A DNA stretch of 64,000 nucleotides from Gammaproteobacteria bacterium (GTDB lineage Bacteria > Pseudomonadota > Gammaproteobacteria > Pseudomonadales > Pseudohongiellaceae). The position numbers were made by a program, and so were the translations under genes. The notes under the pieces were generated by a model. It made no database searches. It had not been told where the DNA came from and saw only the letters and a program-made list of their open reading frames with translations. Location of the stretch: positions 124,001-188,000 of the forward strand of contig PALV01000022.1 in the NCBI GenBank assembly GCA_002706685.1, written 5' to 3'. Below, in pieces: positions 18,709-27,630 of the stretch. Within the stretch, counting starts at the first letter, position 1. Each line of letters starts with the position of its first letter.

Positions 18709-19728
18709 TCAGGGTAGACGATAGACGCGCCGAGCGGTCTCATAGAACATGGCGTGCTTCTCTGATTCGGAAAAGTCGGCAACCATCTTCTTGAAGGCAT
18801 TCCACACAACTGGATAGCTGACCGATAAGCGGTCCACCGGGAAATTGCTCTCGAACATGCATCGCTCAGGGCCAAAACACTCAATGGTGTGCAGGTAGTA
18901 TTTTTTCTGCCGGCGTACAAACTCGTCGGAATCTGGTGGACAATCCCGCTTGTCCCAGCCAAAACCATTGTCTGGCATCGCCAGGCCGCCAAGCTTGGCA
19001 ACAACGTTCGGATACCGGGACAGTCGCCGGATATCCTCCTTCCATTGCTGAAATATTGCGTCGCTGGCGTTTCGGTAGATACCCACGCCGAGCGGCGTGC
19101 CAAAGTGATCGAGTACCAGAGTTGTGTCAGTGACGGCCTCGGCCAGGTCGCAGAAATCAACATTCTGGTGGTGGTAGTGCCAGGTGTCGTAACTCAAGCC
19201 AAGTTCGCCCAGTGTTCGCAGACCCTGCCGAAAATTCTCGCGGCCATACAGATAGGGCAGTGCCTGCAGGGCAATGGTCAGGTCTTCAGGTCTTGCATCG
19301 CGAGCGCCAGCGAAGCGGACGCCCTTGAACAGATCACCGGCGACCTGCTGATGAGCCTGGATGATTTCTTTGAGCAGAGCCGGCTTGTCACCCAGTGTCA
19401 GATCAATCTTGGCGACAATTCCATTGATGGCGGGCTGCTCTGTCTGCTGCTGACTCTTTCTGGCGATTTCCGTAATGACGCGGGTTTCGCCAAGTGACTG
19501 CCAGTGTGGTTCGGCCTCCTTGTCATAAAAGGCCCGGCATTCGATAAAAACGGTCTGTTTGATGTTGTGGCCGCTGGCCGTGTCCTGCCATAAATCGTCG
19601 AGCAGGTAATCGCGGCCAAAGCGTTTGCGCCACAGGTGATGGTGAGGGTCGATAATTGGCCGCTCAGGTTCGATGATGGGTTCGGTTACCTGAGCGAGCC
19701 AGGCATCGCTGCCGGGAGTTTCATTCAT
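18709..19728 (-). CDS. Amidohydrolase_2-family metal-dependent hydrolase
   Basis: A 339-residue TIM-barrel hydrolase of the amidohydrolase-2 group (lactonase, decarboxylase and related enzymes). The N-terminal metal motif is IIDPHHHLW (residues 25-33), LDHFGTPLG is a mid-barrel histidine segment and MFESNFPVD near the C-terminus supplies the last acidic region. No signal peptide. It overlaps by eight bases the upstream gene for a small membrane protein. The substrate is unknown; sugar-lactone or aromatic substrates are usual. It converges with the thioesterase gene. Confidence 0.85.
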   Translation of the reverse strand: MNETPGSDAWLAQVTEPIIEPERPIIDPHHHLWRKRFGRDYLLDDLWQDTASGHNIKQTVFIECRAFYDKEAEPHWQSLGETRVITEIARKSQQQTEQPAINGIVAKIDLTLGDKPALLKEIIQAHQQVAGDLFKGVRFAGARDARPEDLTIALQALPYLYGRENFRQGLRTLGELGLSYDTWHYHHQNVDFCDLAEAVTDTTLVLDHFGTPLGVGIYRNASDAIFQQWKEDIRRLSRYPNVVAKLGGLAMPDNGFGWDKRDCPPDSDEFVRRQKKYYLHTIECFGPERCMFESNFPVDRLSVSYPVVWNAFKKMVADFSESEKHAMFYETARRVYRLP

Positions 19729-19996
19729 ACCAATAGTCTTTTCTCGGTTTCAGTGGCGCAAGCAGGAAATAGAATATCCAGGCGAACCAGGACAGAAAGA
19801 TGATGGCCAGAACCCAGGCAAATTTTTCGCCTCCGGTCGTTTTATCCGAGCTCAGTATGATCAGAATCGGCAGTAACCAGATAAAGAAAAAGCCCAGCAC
19901 GAACATCAGACCGATGCCAGCACCAATCAATGGCAGGGCCATGACTGCTAACACAGTGAATACGATGATGGTGCAAAGTGTCTTGATTACGTCCAT
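19721..19996 (-). CDS. Small membrane protein with PLDc_N-like domain
   Basis: A 91-residue protein with two to three hydrophobic helices and the segment LPILIILSSDKTTGGEKFAWVLAIIFLSWFAWIFYFLLAP, resembling the membrane domain found at the N-terminus of cardiolipin synthases and alone in small proteins. It has no catalytic HKD motif, so enzymic function is not expected. Its stop overlaps the amidohydrolase start (TATGAATGA), implying coupling. About 210 bases of AT-rich DNA upstream (19997-20210) presumably hold the promoter of both genes. Confidence 0.75.
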   Translation of the reverse strand: MDVIKTLCTIIVFTVLAVMALPLIGAGIGLMFVLGFFFIWLLPILIILSSDKTTGGEKFAWVLAIIFLSWFAWIFYFLLAPLKPRKDYWYE

Positions 19997-20210
19997 AGTC
20001 CGGGCTCCACTCAGGTTATTTCAATGATGGCATTCATACATTGCCTGAGGTTTACTAAGCGAGATCCGTGCCAAAAATAAAAATATTAAAAATCAATGCT
20101 TTAACTGATTTTGGGGGTTTGTGTTCGGCTGTCGTCAGCGCCAAAATTTAGCGAATTCGACGATATGTTAGTCAGCCTAACACAAGCCCCTGTCACCGCT
20201 TTGTTCCAGA

Positions 20211-21764
20211 TCAATACACCGCCTGAATCAGGAATGGGCCCGGTGTCGCGTTGGCCTTTTGCAGCAACTTGACGAATTCGTCAGCAGTGGTTGCTTTGGC
20301 AGCCGGGACACCAAAGCTCTCAGAGAGTTTGGTCCAGTCAATTTCCGGGTTGCCGATGTCAAACAGGCTTTCTGCGATTGGTCCGACCTCGGTGACGCCA
20401 AGTCGGCCATATTCGATATTCAGGATATTGTATTTGCGGTTGGCAAATATCACTGTCGTGACGTTCAACTGCTCGCGTGCCTGCGTCCAGAGGCTCTGGA
20501 TGGTGTAGGCAGCGCCGCCATCGCCCAGCAGTGCCACAACACGTCGGTCCGGGCATGCCAGTGCTGCGCCGGTGGCGACCGGGCTGCCCTGGCCAATAGA
20601 GCCACCGGTCAGGCTTAACCAGCTGTGCGGTGCAGCGCCCTGACATACCGGGTGTGCCGCATTGCCCGGGCCAGAATCGGTTGCCACGATTGCGTTTTCC
20701 GGCAAGGTTGCGGCAACGGCCTGCAACATATTGCGCATGCTCATCTCACCGCTCGGCAGTCCCATATCTACACGCTGCAGGCGGCGCGCCTCGGACTTCT
20801 CTGCGCCGGTCAGCTCGGCCAGCTGATTGAGCGCATCCAGGGCGTCCTCCTCAATACGGGCCAGTGTGTGTACCTGACAGCCCTCAGGCACCAGTCGGCT
20901 GGGAGTGGTGCGATAGGCAAAGAAGCTGGCGGGGGTTTGCCCGCCGACCAGAATCAGGTGTTTGACCTCGGAGAATGAAGCCAGAATGTGCTCCGGAAAA
21001 TACGGCATGCGCTCGACATCAATTCTGCCGGCACCGCCATCGACGCGCGCCGGGAAGGTGCCGGTCATGATGCGGCAACCTGTCCTGGCTGCGATCTTGC
21101 CTGCCTGCTCCAGCGACTCGGGACGCGCCGCGTCGTGCTCAAGAATCATGACACAGGACTCGCCACTGCGCAGAACCTCGGCAATCCGGGCGGCCTGGCT
21201 GTTGTCAATTCGCGACCGTGATGGCAGACCATTCGGGATGGACGGGCCAGGCGAGTCGCCCCAGGCGGCGTCGGCACCCAGAATCAATGTCGAAATCTGG
21301 CCTTGCGAACCAGGCGTGGCGCGCAGGCTAGCTGTGTAAGCTTCCGCGCCGTCTTTGGCCAGTGTGTCGGCAGTACTGCATGACTTGATCCAGCAGGAGA
21401 CGTTACGTGCCAGGGTATCGATGTCGGAGGTAAGTGGCGCGTCGTAACCAATATGAAATTGCGGGTGATTGCCGACCAGGTTGATGATGGGGGTGCCAGC
21501 CTTGCGTGCGTTATGCAGGTTGGCGATACCATTGGCAAGACCAGGGCCCAGATGCAGCAGCGTGGCGGCTGGTTTTCCGGTCATGCGTCCGTAGCCATCA
21601 GCGGCTCCGGTGCAGACACCCTCGAACAGTGCCAGCACGCTGCGCATGCGCGGCACCTGATCCAGTGCCTGAACCAGATGCATTTCGGATGTGCCCGGGT
21701 TGGCAAGACAAAGTTCGACGCCGCACTCGGCAAGGGTTTCAATCAGGGCTCTGGCACCATTCAT
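20211..21764 (-). CDS. Thiamine-diphosphate enzyme (acetolactate synthase / benzoylformate decarboxylase-like)
   Basis: A 517-residue ThDP-dependent enzyme. The N-terminal pyrimidine domain holds the conserved Glu48 in LALFEGVCTGAADGYGRMTGKPAATLLHLGPGLANG; the C-terminal domain holds the magnesium/diphosphate site VALLGDGGAAYTIQSLWTQAREQLNVTTVIFANRKYNIL. It resembles large-subunit acetolactate-synthase-like proteins of unknown substrate rather than IlvB, being shorter and standing alone with no regulatory-subunit gene. GGAG lies before the ATG. It diverges from the DUF4105 gene. Possible 2-oxoacid decarboxylase or lyase. Confidence 0.85.
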   Translation of the reverse strand: MNGARALIETLAECGVELCLANPGTSEMHLVQALDQVPRMRSVLALFEGVCTGAADGYGRMTGKPAATLLHLGPGLANGIANLHNARKAGTPIINLVGNHPQFHIGYDAPLTSDIDTLARNVSCWIKSCSTADTLAKDGAEAYTASLRATPGSQGQISTLILGADAAWGDSPGPSIPNGLPSRSRIDNSQAARIAEVLRSGESCVMILEHDAARPESLEQAGKIAARTGCRIMTGTFPARVDGGAGRIDVERMPYFPEHILASFSEVKHLILVGGQTPASFFAYRTTPSRLVPEGCQVHTLARIEEDALDALNQLAELTGAEKSEARRLQRVDMGLPSGEMSMRNMLQAVAATLPENAIVATDSGPGNAAHPVCQGAAPHSWLSLTGGSIGQGSPVATGAALACPDRRVVALLGDGGAAYTIQSLWTQAREQLNVTTVIFANRKYNILNIEYGRLGVTEVGPIAESLFDIGNPEIDWTKLSESFGVPAAKATTADEFVKLLQKANATPGPFLIQAVY

Positions 21765-21937
21765 GACCGGGTCTCCACAGTTCTATTTGTTAATAATTGT
21801 AATGATTAGCCGGCTATCATAGGCATACACAGGCTCAACGGCAAGGCGAACACCCGCTCGTTCTGACATTTGCTGGTTGATTGCCGCAGTTTCTTTGATA
21901 TGATCGCGACAACGAATACAACAACGCTGGCCGATCA

Positions 21938-23320
21938 TTGATTTTCTTACATTCCGACCACCAAGCCCTGCCGGGCAACTCTCAAATCGCCTCGGCGAGC
22001 GGCCCTGTGGTGCGCCCATTCCCATTGCCAGTTTTACTCCTGCTACTGACCATGATGCTGATGCTTGCGCAGGGTGTCGCACAGGCACAGCCCACGATTG
22101 AAAATCGGCAGGACATCCAGGTCCCGAACAATCTGAACCAGCTTGAGTTCTATCTGATTACTGTCGATGTTGGCGCCAATGTCTGGGATAACTTCGGCCA
22201 TACTGCCCTGCGTGTTGTCGACAACACGACCAACACCGACCTGATCTTCAACTGGGGGCTGTTCGATACCAGCATTGGCAATCTGCGGTTCGCCGCCAAT
22301 TTTGCGCGCGGCATCATGAATTATCAGTTGGGCGTGGCGCCACCAGCCTGGGAACTGGGGCGCTATCAGGCCGAGGGGCGCAGCGTATGGCAGGACAGAC
22401 TCCGCCTGACGGCAGAGCAAAAACGTACGCTGTATCAGCGCCTGGCCTGGAATCTGCGGCCCGAAAACATCAGTTACGACTACGAGTATTTTTTCGATAA
22501 CTGCACGACGCGGGTGCGGGACTATCTGGACGAAGCTCTGGGCGGAGCGCTGTCTAGTCAGACCCAGGCACTCGGTCAGCGCACGTTTCGCGACGAAGTG
22601 GTCGATCACTACGCCAGCGTGCCGGTTATAGCTTTCTCGCTGAATATTCTGATGAACGGCAATATTGATGAGCGCATGACACAGTGGCAGCGAATGTTCC
22701 TGCCTTTGCAATTGCGCGAGCAGCTGCTGCGTCTGGGCATGATTGAGGAATCAGAGACGGTCATGTCGTTTGCGCCGCCCGAAGCCGGGCCAAGCGCCAA
22801 CCTGATCAGCCTGCTGCTGGCATTGCCGATGCTGCTGTTGCTGCTCAGTGTGCGACGCGCCTCGATTGCATCATTCTCAAGTCAGCCCGGTTTTGCACTG
22901 CGTGCGCCCGCCATCAGTTATCGTCTGCTTGGATTGCTGGGCTTGATCATCGCACTGTTCAGTGGTGTCTATGGTCTGATCATGAGCCTGGGCTGGTGGT
23001 TATCCAGCCATCAGGACGTGCACGGCAATTTGAATCTGCTGCTGTTCTGGCCCACGGATCTGCTGGGACTGGGAGTGGCGTTCAGCTGGCTGCTGAAAGG
23101 TCAGGCCTACACGCTTAGCAGCACACGCCAACAGTTTGTAACAGCCTACCTGGTGCTGCACCTGCTGGCGGCATTGGTCTACCTGGTGATGGCACTTTTC
23201 GGGCTTGGCGGTCAGCACCTGGGTTCAATCGCCCTGTACGTGCTGCCACCACTGATTCTTTACGCGCTGGTTGTCATGATTGCCGGCATGCGGCCAATTC
23301 GTTCATTCCGCTGGAGCTGA
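21938..23320 (+). CDS. DUF4105-family membrane protein
   Basis: The N-terminal part after a hydrophobic signal (LPVLLLLLTMMLMLAQGVAQA) contains the DUF4105 signature: FYLITVDVGANVWDNFGHTALRVVDN, FNWGLFD, FARGIMNYQLGV and YDYEYFFDNCTTRVRDYLDEALGG. The His in FGHTALR and the Cys in DNCTTR suggest an NlpC/P60-like papain-fold hydrolase domain facing the periplasm. The C-terminal 170 residues hold about four membrane helices. The frame is open from TTG 21938; GTG 22007 or 22010 are alternative starts, so the N-terminus is uncertain. Function unknown; family members sit in envelope-maintenance contexts. Confidence 0.82.
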   Translation: MIFLHSDHQALPGNSQIASASGPVVRPFPLPVLLLLLTMMLMLAQGVAQAQPTIENRQDIQVPNNLNQLEFYLITVDVGANVWDNFGHTALRVVDNTTNTDLIFNWGLFDTSIGNLRFAANFARGIMNYQLGVAPPAWELGRYQAEGRSVWQDRLRLTAEQKRTLYQRLAWNLRPENISYDYEYFFDNCTTRVRDYLDEALGGALSSQTQALGQRTFRDEVVDHYASVPVIAFSLNILMNGNIDERMTQWQRMFLPLQLREQLLRLGMIEESETVMSFAPPEAGPSANLISLLLALPMLLLLLSVRRASIASFSSQPGFALRAPAISYRLLGLLGLIIALFSGVYGLIMSLGWWLSSHQDVHGNLNLLLFWPTDLLGLGVAFSWLLKGQAYTLSSTRQQFVTAYLVLHLLAALVYLVMALFGLGGQHLGSIALYVLPPLILYALVVMIAGMRPIRSFRWS

Positions 23321-23342
23321 AGGCGGCGCTGTTGCCTTACGC

Positions 23343-24140
23343 CTAGATGAAGAAATAGATCAGCAGCAGACCCAGCACGATCCGGTAGATGACAAACGGC
23401 TGCATGCCAATGCGGTTGATGAATGCAAGAAAGAAGTGAATGCACAGATAGGCGCTGATGCCCGAGAGTATTGTGCCCGTGGCCAGTGCACCGTAGGCGA
23501 TGGTCTGCTCAGACTTCAGCAGTTCATAAGTCTGCAGTGCCGTCGCAATCACAATCACCGGGATCGACAACAAAAACGAGAAACGCGACGCCGCTTCACG
23601 GCTCATGCCCAGCATCAATCCGGCCGTCATGGTGATGCCGGAACGAGAGGTGCCGGGAAACAGGGCGACCGCCTGAGCAAACCCGATAAACGCCACATCC
23701 CGCCAGCGTAGCTGATACTCAGTCCGGATGCCGCGGTGACGCCAGTCCACCCATCCCAGAATCACCCCAAAAACAATCAGGCCTGCAGCCAGATAAAGAG
23801 GTGAGCGTAGCACTGTCTCAATGGTGTCGTTCAGCAGCAGCCCTGCCAGGCCAACCGGAATTGTACCCAGCAATACCGCCCAGGCCAGCCGGCTGTTTGC
23901 ATCCAGCTTGCGCGTGCGCAGGGATCCGAGCCACGCCAGCGCCATGACCCACAGTTCGTGGCGGAAGTAGATGACGACTGCAGCCAGGCTGCCGAAATGC
24001 AGGGCAACATCAAAGACCAGACCCTGATCCTGCCAGCCAGTGACAATGGGTACCAGGATCAGGTGCGCTGAGCTCGATACCGGCAGAAATTCAGTAACGC
24101 CCTGGACGACAGCCAGTATCAGGATTTGCAGCCAATCCAT
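23343..24140 (-). CDS. uppP: Undecaprenyl-diphosphatase UppP (BacA)
   Basis: UppP dephosphorylates undecaprenyl diphosphate to recycle the lipid carrier for peptidoglycan synthesis and can give bacitracin resistance. The 265-residue integral membrane protein starts MDWLQILILAVVQGVTEFLPVSSSAHLIL; the EFLPVSSSAH motif and the second active-site loop FPGTSRSGITMTAG are both intact. I placed the start at ATG 24140; a 17-residue longer frame adds sequence not seen in the family. It converges with the DUF4105 gene across only 22 bases. Confidence 0.96.
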   Translation of the reverse strand: MDWLQILILAVVQGVTEFLPVSSSAHLILVPIVTGWQDQGLVFDVALHFGSLAAVVIYFRHELWVMALAWLGSLRTRKLDANSRLAWAVLLGTIPVGLAGLLLNDTIETVLRSPLYLAAGLIVFGVILGWVDWRHRGIRTEYQLRWRDVAFIGFAQAVALFPGTSRSGITMTAGLMLGMSREAASRFSFLLSIPVIVIATALQTYELLKSEQTIAYGALATGTILSGISAYLCIHFFLAFINRIGMQPFVIYRIVLGLLLIYFFI

Positions 24141-24373
24141 TGAAGTACCCGGTGTGGTGATGCCAAGGCCCGCATTATGAGCGATAGGCATGACAGGTCA
24201 AGCCGCCAGACGGGTAATAATTTTACAGAGCAACTGTTCGTCTTTTCGTTTTCAAGCCCCGGCAAAAGTGGTAAAGTCGGTTTCCCTGTTGTGTCAGGTG
24301 ATCATCCTGCCGTCGTTACGGTTGATGATGCGCTAGCAACTAGTTGAATTATAAAGTTTTCAGGAGAGTCCCT

Positions 24374-25573
24374 GTGAATGCTGATTTCACTGCAGAAGAA
24401 CTAGAGTTTCAAAAAGAGGTTCGTCAGTTTTTGGAAGCTGAGTTCCCGAAGGACATCAAGCACAAGGTCGATAACGGCATTCGCCTGGAAAAAGATGACT
24501 ACGTGCGATGGCAGAAAATCCTGTATAAAAAGGGCTGGGTAGCACCGAACTGGCCAGTTGAGTACGGCGGTACCGGCTGGAACCCCACCCAGAAGTACAT
24601 TTTCGCCATGGAGATGGGCCTGTACGGTGCCATGGAGCCAGTTGCCTTCGGCATGAAGATGGTGGCACCGGTAATCTACAGCTTCGGTAATGAAGAGCAG
24701 AAAAAGCGTTTCCTGCCCGATATTCTGGCAAGCAACGTCTGGTGGTGTCAGGGTTACTCCGAACCCAATGCCGGTTCTGACCTGGCGTCGCTGAAAACCA
24801 CTGCGGTGCGCGACGGCGACCATTACGTCGTTAACGGCACCAAGACCTGGACGACACTCGGTCAGCACGCTGACTGGATTTTCTGTCTGGTACGGACCGA
24901 TTCAACGGTGAAAAAGCAGGAAGGTATCAGCTTCCTGTTGATTGACATGAAAACGCCTGGCATCAAGGTGTCTCCCATCGTGCTGCTGGACGGCGAACCC
25001 GAAGTCAACGAAGTTCACTTCGACAATGTTCGTGTGCCGGCCGAGAACCTGATCGGTGAAGAGAACAAGGGCTGGACTTACGCCAAGGTCCTGCTGACGC
25101 ATGAGCGTACCAATATTGCCCAGGTACCCAACTCCAAACTGAAACTGCGCAAGCTGCATCATCTGGCTGCCAACACTCCCGATGGCAATGGTGGCACTTT
25201 GCTGGACGATCCCATGTTTGCGCGCAAACTGGCAGAGGTGGATATTCAGGTGCTGGCGCTGGAGTATGCGGAGCTGCGCCCCCTGGCCGCCGTAAGTGTC
25301 GGCAAGGCACCGGGTCCAGAGTCGTCCATCCTCAAGATTGTGGGTACCGAGGCGACGCAGTTCATCGATGAACTTTACATGGAAGTGGCAGCCTACCATT
25401 GCATGCCACACGTCCCCGAGCAGTTCACCGAAGGCTTTGAAGGCGAGCGGGTTGCCAAAGGCACGCTGGCCTCATCTGCCAATGTCTACTTCAATAATCG
25501 CAAGAAGTCGATCTACGGTGGATCCAACGAGGTCCAGAAAAACATTATCAGCAAAGCGGTACTGGGTCTGTAA
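24374..25573 (+). CDS. Acyl-CoA dehydrogenase, alpha-type (catalytic) subunit
   Basis: A 399-residue acyl-CoA dehydrogenase starting at GTG 24374, six bases after AGGAGA. The FAD-binding motif is WWCQGYSEPNAGSDLASLKT; the C-terminal signature is IYGGSNEVQKN, with Gly where medium-chain enzymes carry the catalytic Glu. A candidate base is Glu244 in LLTHERTNI, the place used by isovaleryl-CoA dehydrogenase and by the alpha subunits of heteromeric steroid dehydrogenases. It is followed 41 bases later by a smaller acyl-CoA dehydrogenase paralogue lacking both glutamates, so the two probably form an alpha2beta2 enzyme. Substrate unknown. Confidence 0.9.
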   Translation: MNADFTAEELEFQKEVRQFLEAEFPKDIKHKVDNGIRLEKDDYVRWQKILYKKGWVAPNWPVEYGGTGWNPTQKYIFAMEMGLYGAMEPVAFGMKMVAPVIYSFGNEEQKKRFLPDILASNVWWCQGYSEPNAGSDLASLKTTAVRDGDHYVVNGTKTWTTLGQHADWIFCLVRTDSTVKKQEGISFLLIDMKTPGIKVSPIVLLDGEPEVNEVHFDNVRVPAENLIGEENKGWTYAKVLLTHERTNIAQVPNSKLKLRKLHHLAANTPDGNGGTLLDDPMFARKLAEVDIQVLALEYAELRPLAAVSVGKAPGPESSILKIVGTEATQFIDELYMEVAAYHCMPHVPEQFTEGFEGERVAKGTLASSANVYFNNRKKSIYGGSNEVQKNIISKAVLGL

Positions 25574-25614
25574 CAGCACGCGGACCTGTCAACTGACATC
25601 AAGAGGAACAGCTA

Positions 25615-26748
25615 GTGGATTTTTCTTACAGTGATGAGCAGCAGATGCTGCAGGACAGCGTGCAGAAATTCGTAATGAGCCAGTACGACTTCGATACGCG
25701 TCGCAAGTATTTGGAAAGTGAAAAAGGCTTCAGTGATGAAGCCTGGAATCTGTTTGCCGAGCTCGGCTGGCTGACCGTGCCATTCAAGGAAGAGGATGGC
25801 GGTTTCGGTGGTTCGGCAGTTGATCTGATGGTGGTGATGGAAGAGTTTGGCAAAGGCATGGTCGTCGAGCCCTTCATCCCGACTGGTGTCATCAGCGGTG
25901 GCCTGATAACAGACCTTGGCAGTGCCGAGCAGAAAGAGGCTCTGATTGGCGCCATCATGGAAGGCAGCCTGCAACTCGCAACAGCCTATGCAGAGGCAGA
26001 CAGCCGTTACAATCTGGCAGCAGTCGGAACCACAGCCACAAAAAGTGGTGATGAATATGTGCTCAATGGCACCAAGATCCAGGTGTTGAATGGACCCGCG
26101 GCCGACAAACTGCTGGTCGTTGCCCGCACCTCCGGCGGCCAATTCGACCGTGACGGTATCTCTGTATTCATTGTTGATGCGACTGCAACTGGCATCAGCA
26201 AGCGCGAGTACACCAATGTGGATGGTCATCGCGCAGCAGAAATCCATCTGAAAGATGTCAAGGTGGCTGCATCTGAGCTGCTGGGCGCAGAGGGTGCGGC
26301 ACTGCCGGCGCTGGAAGCCGCCATTGACCGTGCAACTCTTGCCGTGGGTGCGGAAGCGGTCGGTGCCATGGACAGTCTGCTGAAGAAAACCGTTGAATAT
26401 GCCAAGACGCGTAAACAGTTTGGCGTGGCCATCGGCACCTTCCAGGCATTGCAGCACCGCATGTCGGAAATGTTTATCGAGTGTCAGCTGGCGCGTTCCA
26501 TCGTGATCATGGCTGCGATGAAGCTGGACAGTTCAGCATCAGTGCAGGAAAAGGCTAAAGCCGTTTCCGCTGCCAAGAGCCGTGTCGGCCGCGCTATTCG
26601 CAAAGTCGGTCAGGAGGCTGTACAGATTCATGGTGGTATCGCCGTGACCGATGAACTGGACGTGGGCCATTACTTCAAGCGTGTCACCACGATTGAACAC
26701 CTGTTTGGCAACACCGACTTCCACACATTGCGTTACGCCAGGCTGTAA
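25615..26748 (+). CDS. Acyl-CoA dehydrogenase, beta-type (non-catalytic) subunit
   Basis: A 377-residue acyl-CoA dehydrogenase starting at GTG 25615 after AGAGGA. The overall fold is kept (GWLTVPFKEEDGGFGG; KTVEYAKTRKQFGVAIGTFQALQHRMSEM; VQIHGGIAVTDELDVGHYFKR). But the position of the alpha-subunit glutamate reads AIDRA (Asp238) and the C-terminal YEGT-type motif is replaced by VTTIEHLFGNTDFH, so no normal catalytic base is present. In mycobacterial ChsE-type enzymes such a subunit completes the FAD site of its partner. A terminator follows, ending the two-gene unit. Confidence 0.88.
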   Translation: MDFSYSDEQQMLQDSVQKFVMSQYDFDTRRKYLESEKGFSDEAWNLFAELGWLTVPFKEEDGGFGGSAVDLMVVMEEFGKGMVVEPFIPTGVISGGLITDLGSAEQKEALIGAIMEGSLQLATAYAEADSRYNLAAVGTTATKSGDEYVLNGTKIQVLNGPAADKLLVVARTSGGQFDRDGISVFIVDATATGISKREYTNVDGHRAAEIHLKDVKVAASELLGAEGAALPALEAAIDRATLAVGAEAVGAMDSLLKKTVEYAKTRKQFGVAIGTFQALQHRMSEMFIECQLARSIVIMAAMKLDSSASVQEKAKAVSAAKSRVGRAIRKVGQEAVQIHGGIAVTDELDVGHYFKRVTTIEHLFGNTDFHTLRYARL

Positions 26749-26772
26749 TACGGTCAGGTTAGATTGACACAT

Positions 26773-26808
26773 AAACGGGGCTGCGCATTGATGCTATGCC
26801 CCGTTTTT
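26773..26808 (+). terminator. Rho-independent terminator after ACAD pair
   Basis: AAACGGGGC (26773-26781) pairs with GCCCCGTTT (26798-26806), followed by more T bases. It ends the acyl-CoA dehydrogenase pair and excludes the ATG at 26796 as a start for the next gene. Confidence 0.88.
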
Positions 26809-26894
26809 ATTTGTATGCTATTTTTCATGCCGTAAATTGCAGGCTGCGACTTGATGGCCTGCATTCGGTCGACAGCAACAGGGCAGGACAGGGA

Positions 26895-27602
26895 TTGAGC
26901 GAACTCATTCTGGTGCGACACGGGCAGGCGTCATTTGGTGCCGCGTCTTACGACAATTTGAGTGATCTTGGAAGGCAGCAGGTGCAGGTGCTCTGCAGTC
27001 ACTGGCAGGCGCTCGGCGAGCAATTCGATCATGTTTACGCGGGCGATCTGCAGCGTCAGCAACAGACCGCCGAATTGCTGCTGCCGGTAGTAAGTGATCA
27101 GCAGATCAAAGTGCAGAGCGGCCTCAATGAATATAATGGGGAGCCCTTGCTGCGACTCTACCTGCGCGACCATGCCCGTAATGAAGGTTACGATGTCCAG
27201 CAGGGAGCGTTGACGAAGGATCGAAAATTGTTCCAGCTGGTGCTGGAGGCGGCCAGTCGTCACTGGATTGCCGGAACGCTGCGGGCCGCTGGACCAGACG
27301 ATGCCGATTTTGAGCCCTGGCTTGATTTCAAGCAACGCGTTCATGACACGCTGACCGAACTGATGTCCCGACATTCCAGAGGCAGTCGCGTACTGCTGGC
27401 CACCTCGGGAGGTGTCATCGCGAGCGCCGTACAACGAGCGCTGGATCTGCCAGACAGTCGCACTGTAGAAACCAACTGGATGGTGCTAAACAGTGCCGTC
27501 ACACGGCTGGTGTATGGCCGCGGCAAGGTATCGCTGGGAAGCTTTAATTCCGTGGCCCACCTTGAAACGCCGGCCCACCAGAAGCTGGTGACTTTCCGTT
27601 AA
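26895..27602 (+). CDS. Histidine phosphatase family protein
   Basis: A 235-residue phosphoglycerate-mutase-like phosphatase. The catalytic RHGQ lies at residues 8-11 (MSELILVRHGQAS). Acid residues and the second histidine occur in SGLNEYNGEPLLR and in LLATSGGVIASAVQRAL, where the usual histidine of the second motif is replaced by Ser-Gly-Gly, a variation of this branch. I chose TTG 26895, six bases after AGGA, because earlier in-frame codons lie in the terminator. It sits between the acyl-CoA dehydrogenase pair and the kinase-like gene. Substrate unknown. Confidence 0.82.
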   Translation: MSELILVRHGQASFGAASYDNLSDLGRQQVQVLCSHWQALGEQFDHVYAGDLQRQQQTAELLLPVVSDQQIKVQSGLNEYNGEPLLRLYLRDHARNEGYDVQQGALTKDRKLFQLVLEAASRHWIAGTLRAAGPDDADFEPWLDFKQRVHDTLTELMSRHSRGSRVLLATSGGVIASAVQRALDLPDSRTVETNWMVLNSAVTRLVYGRGKVSLGSFNSVAHLETPAHQKLVTFR

Positions 27603-27630
27603 ATACAACAGAACAAAAAAGGGATCTGCA

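Noticed and set aside
18889..19497. 202-codon plus-strand frame
   Set aside because: Antisense to the amidohydrolase gene, whose metal motifs are intact.
25612..26457. 281-codon minus-strand frame
   Set aside because: Antisense to the acyl-CoA dehydrogenase beta subunit; no family similarity.
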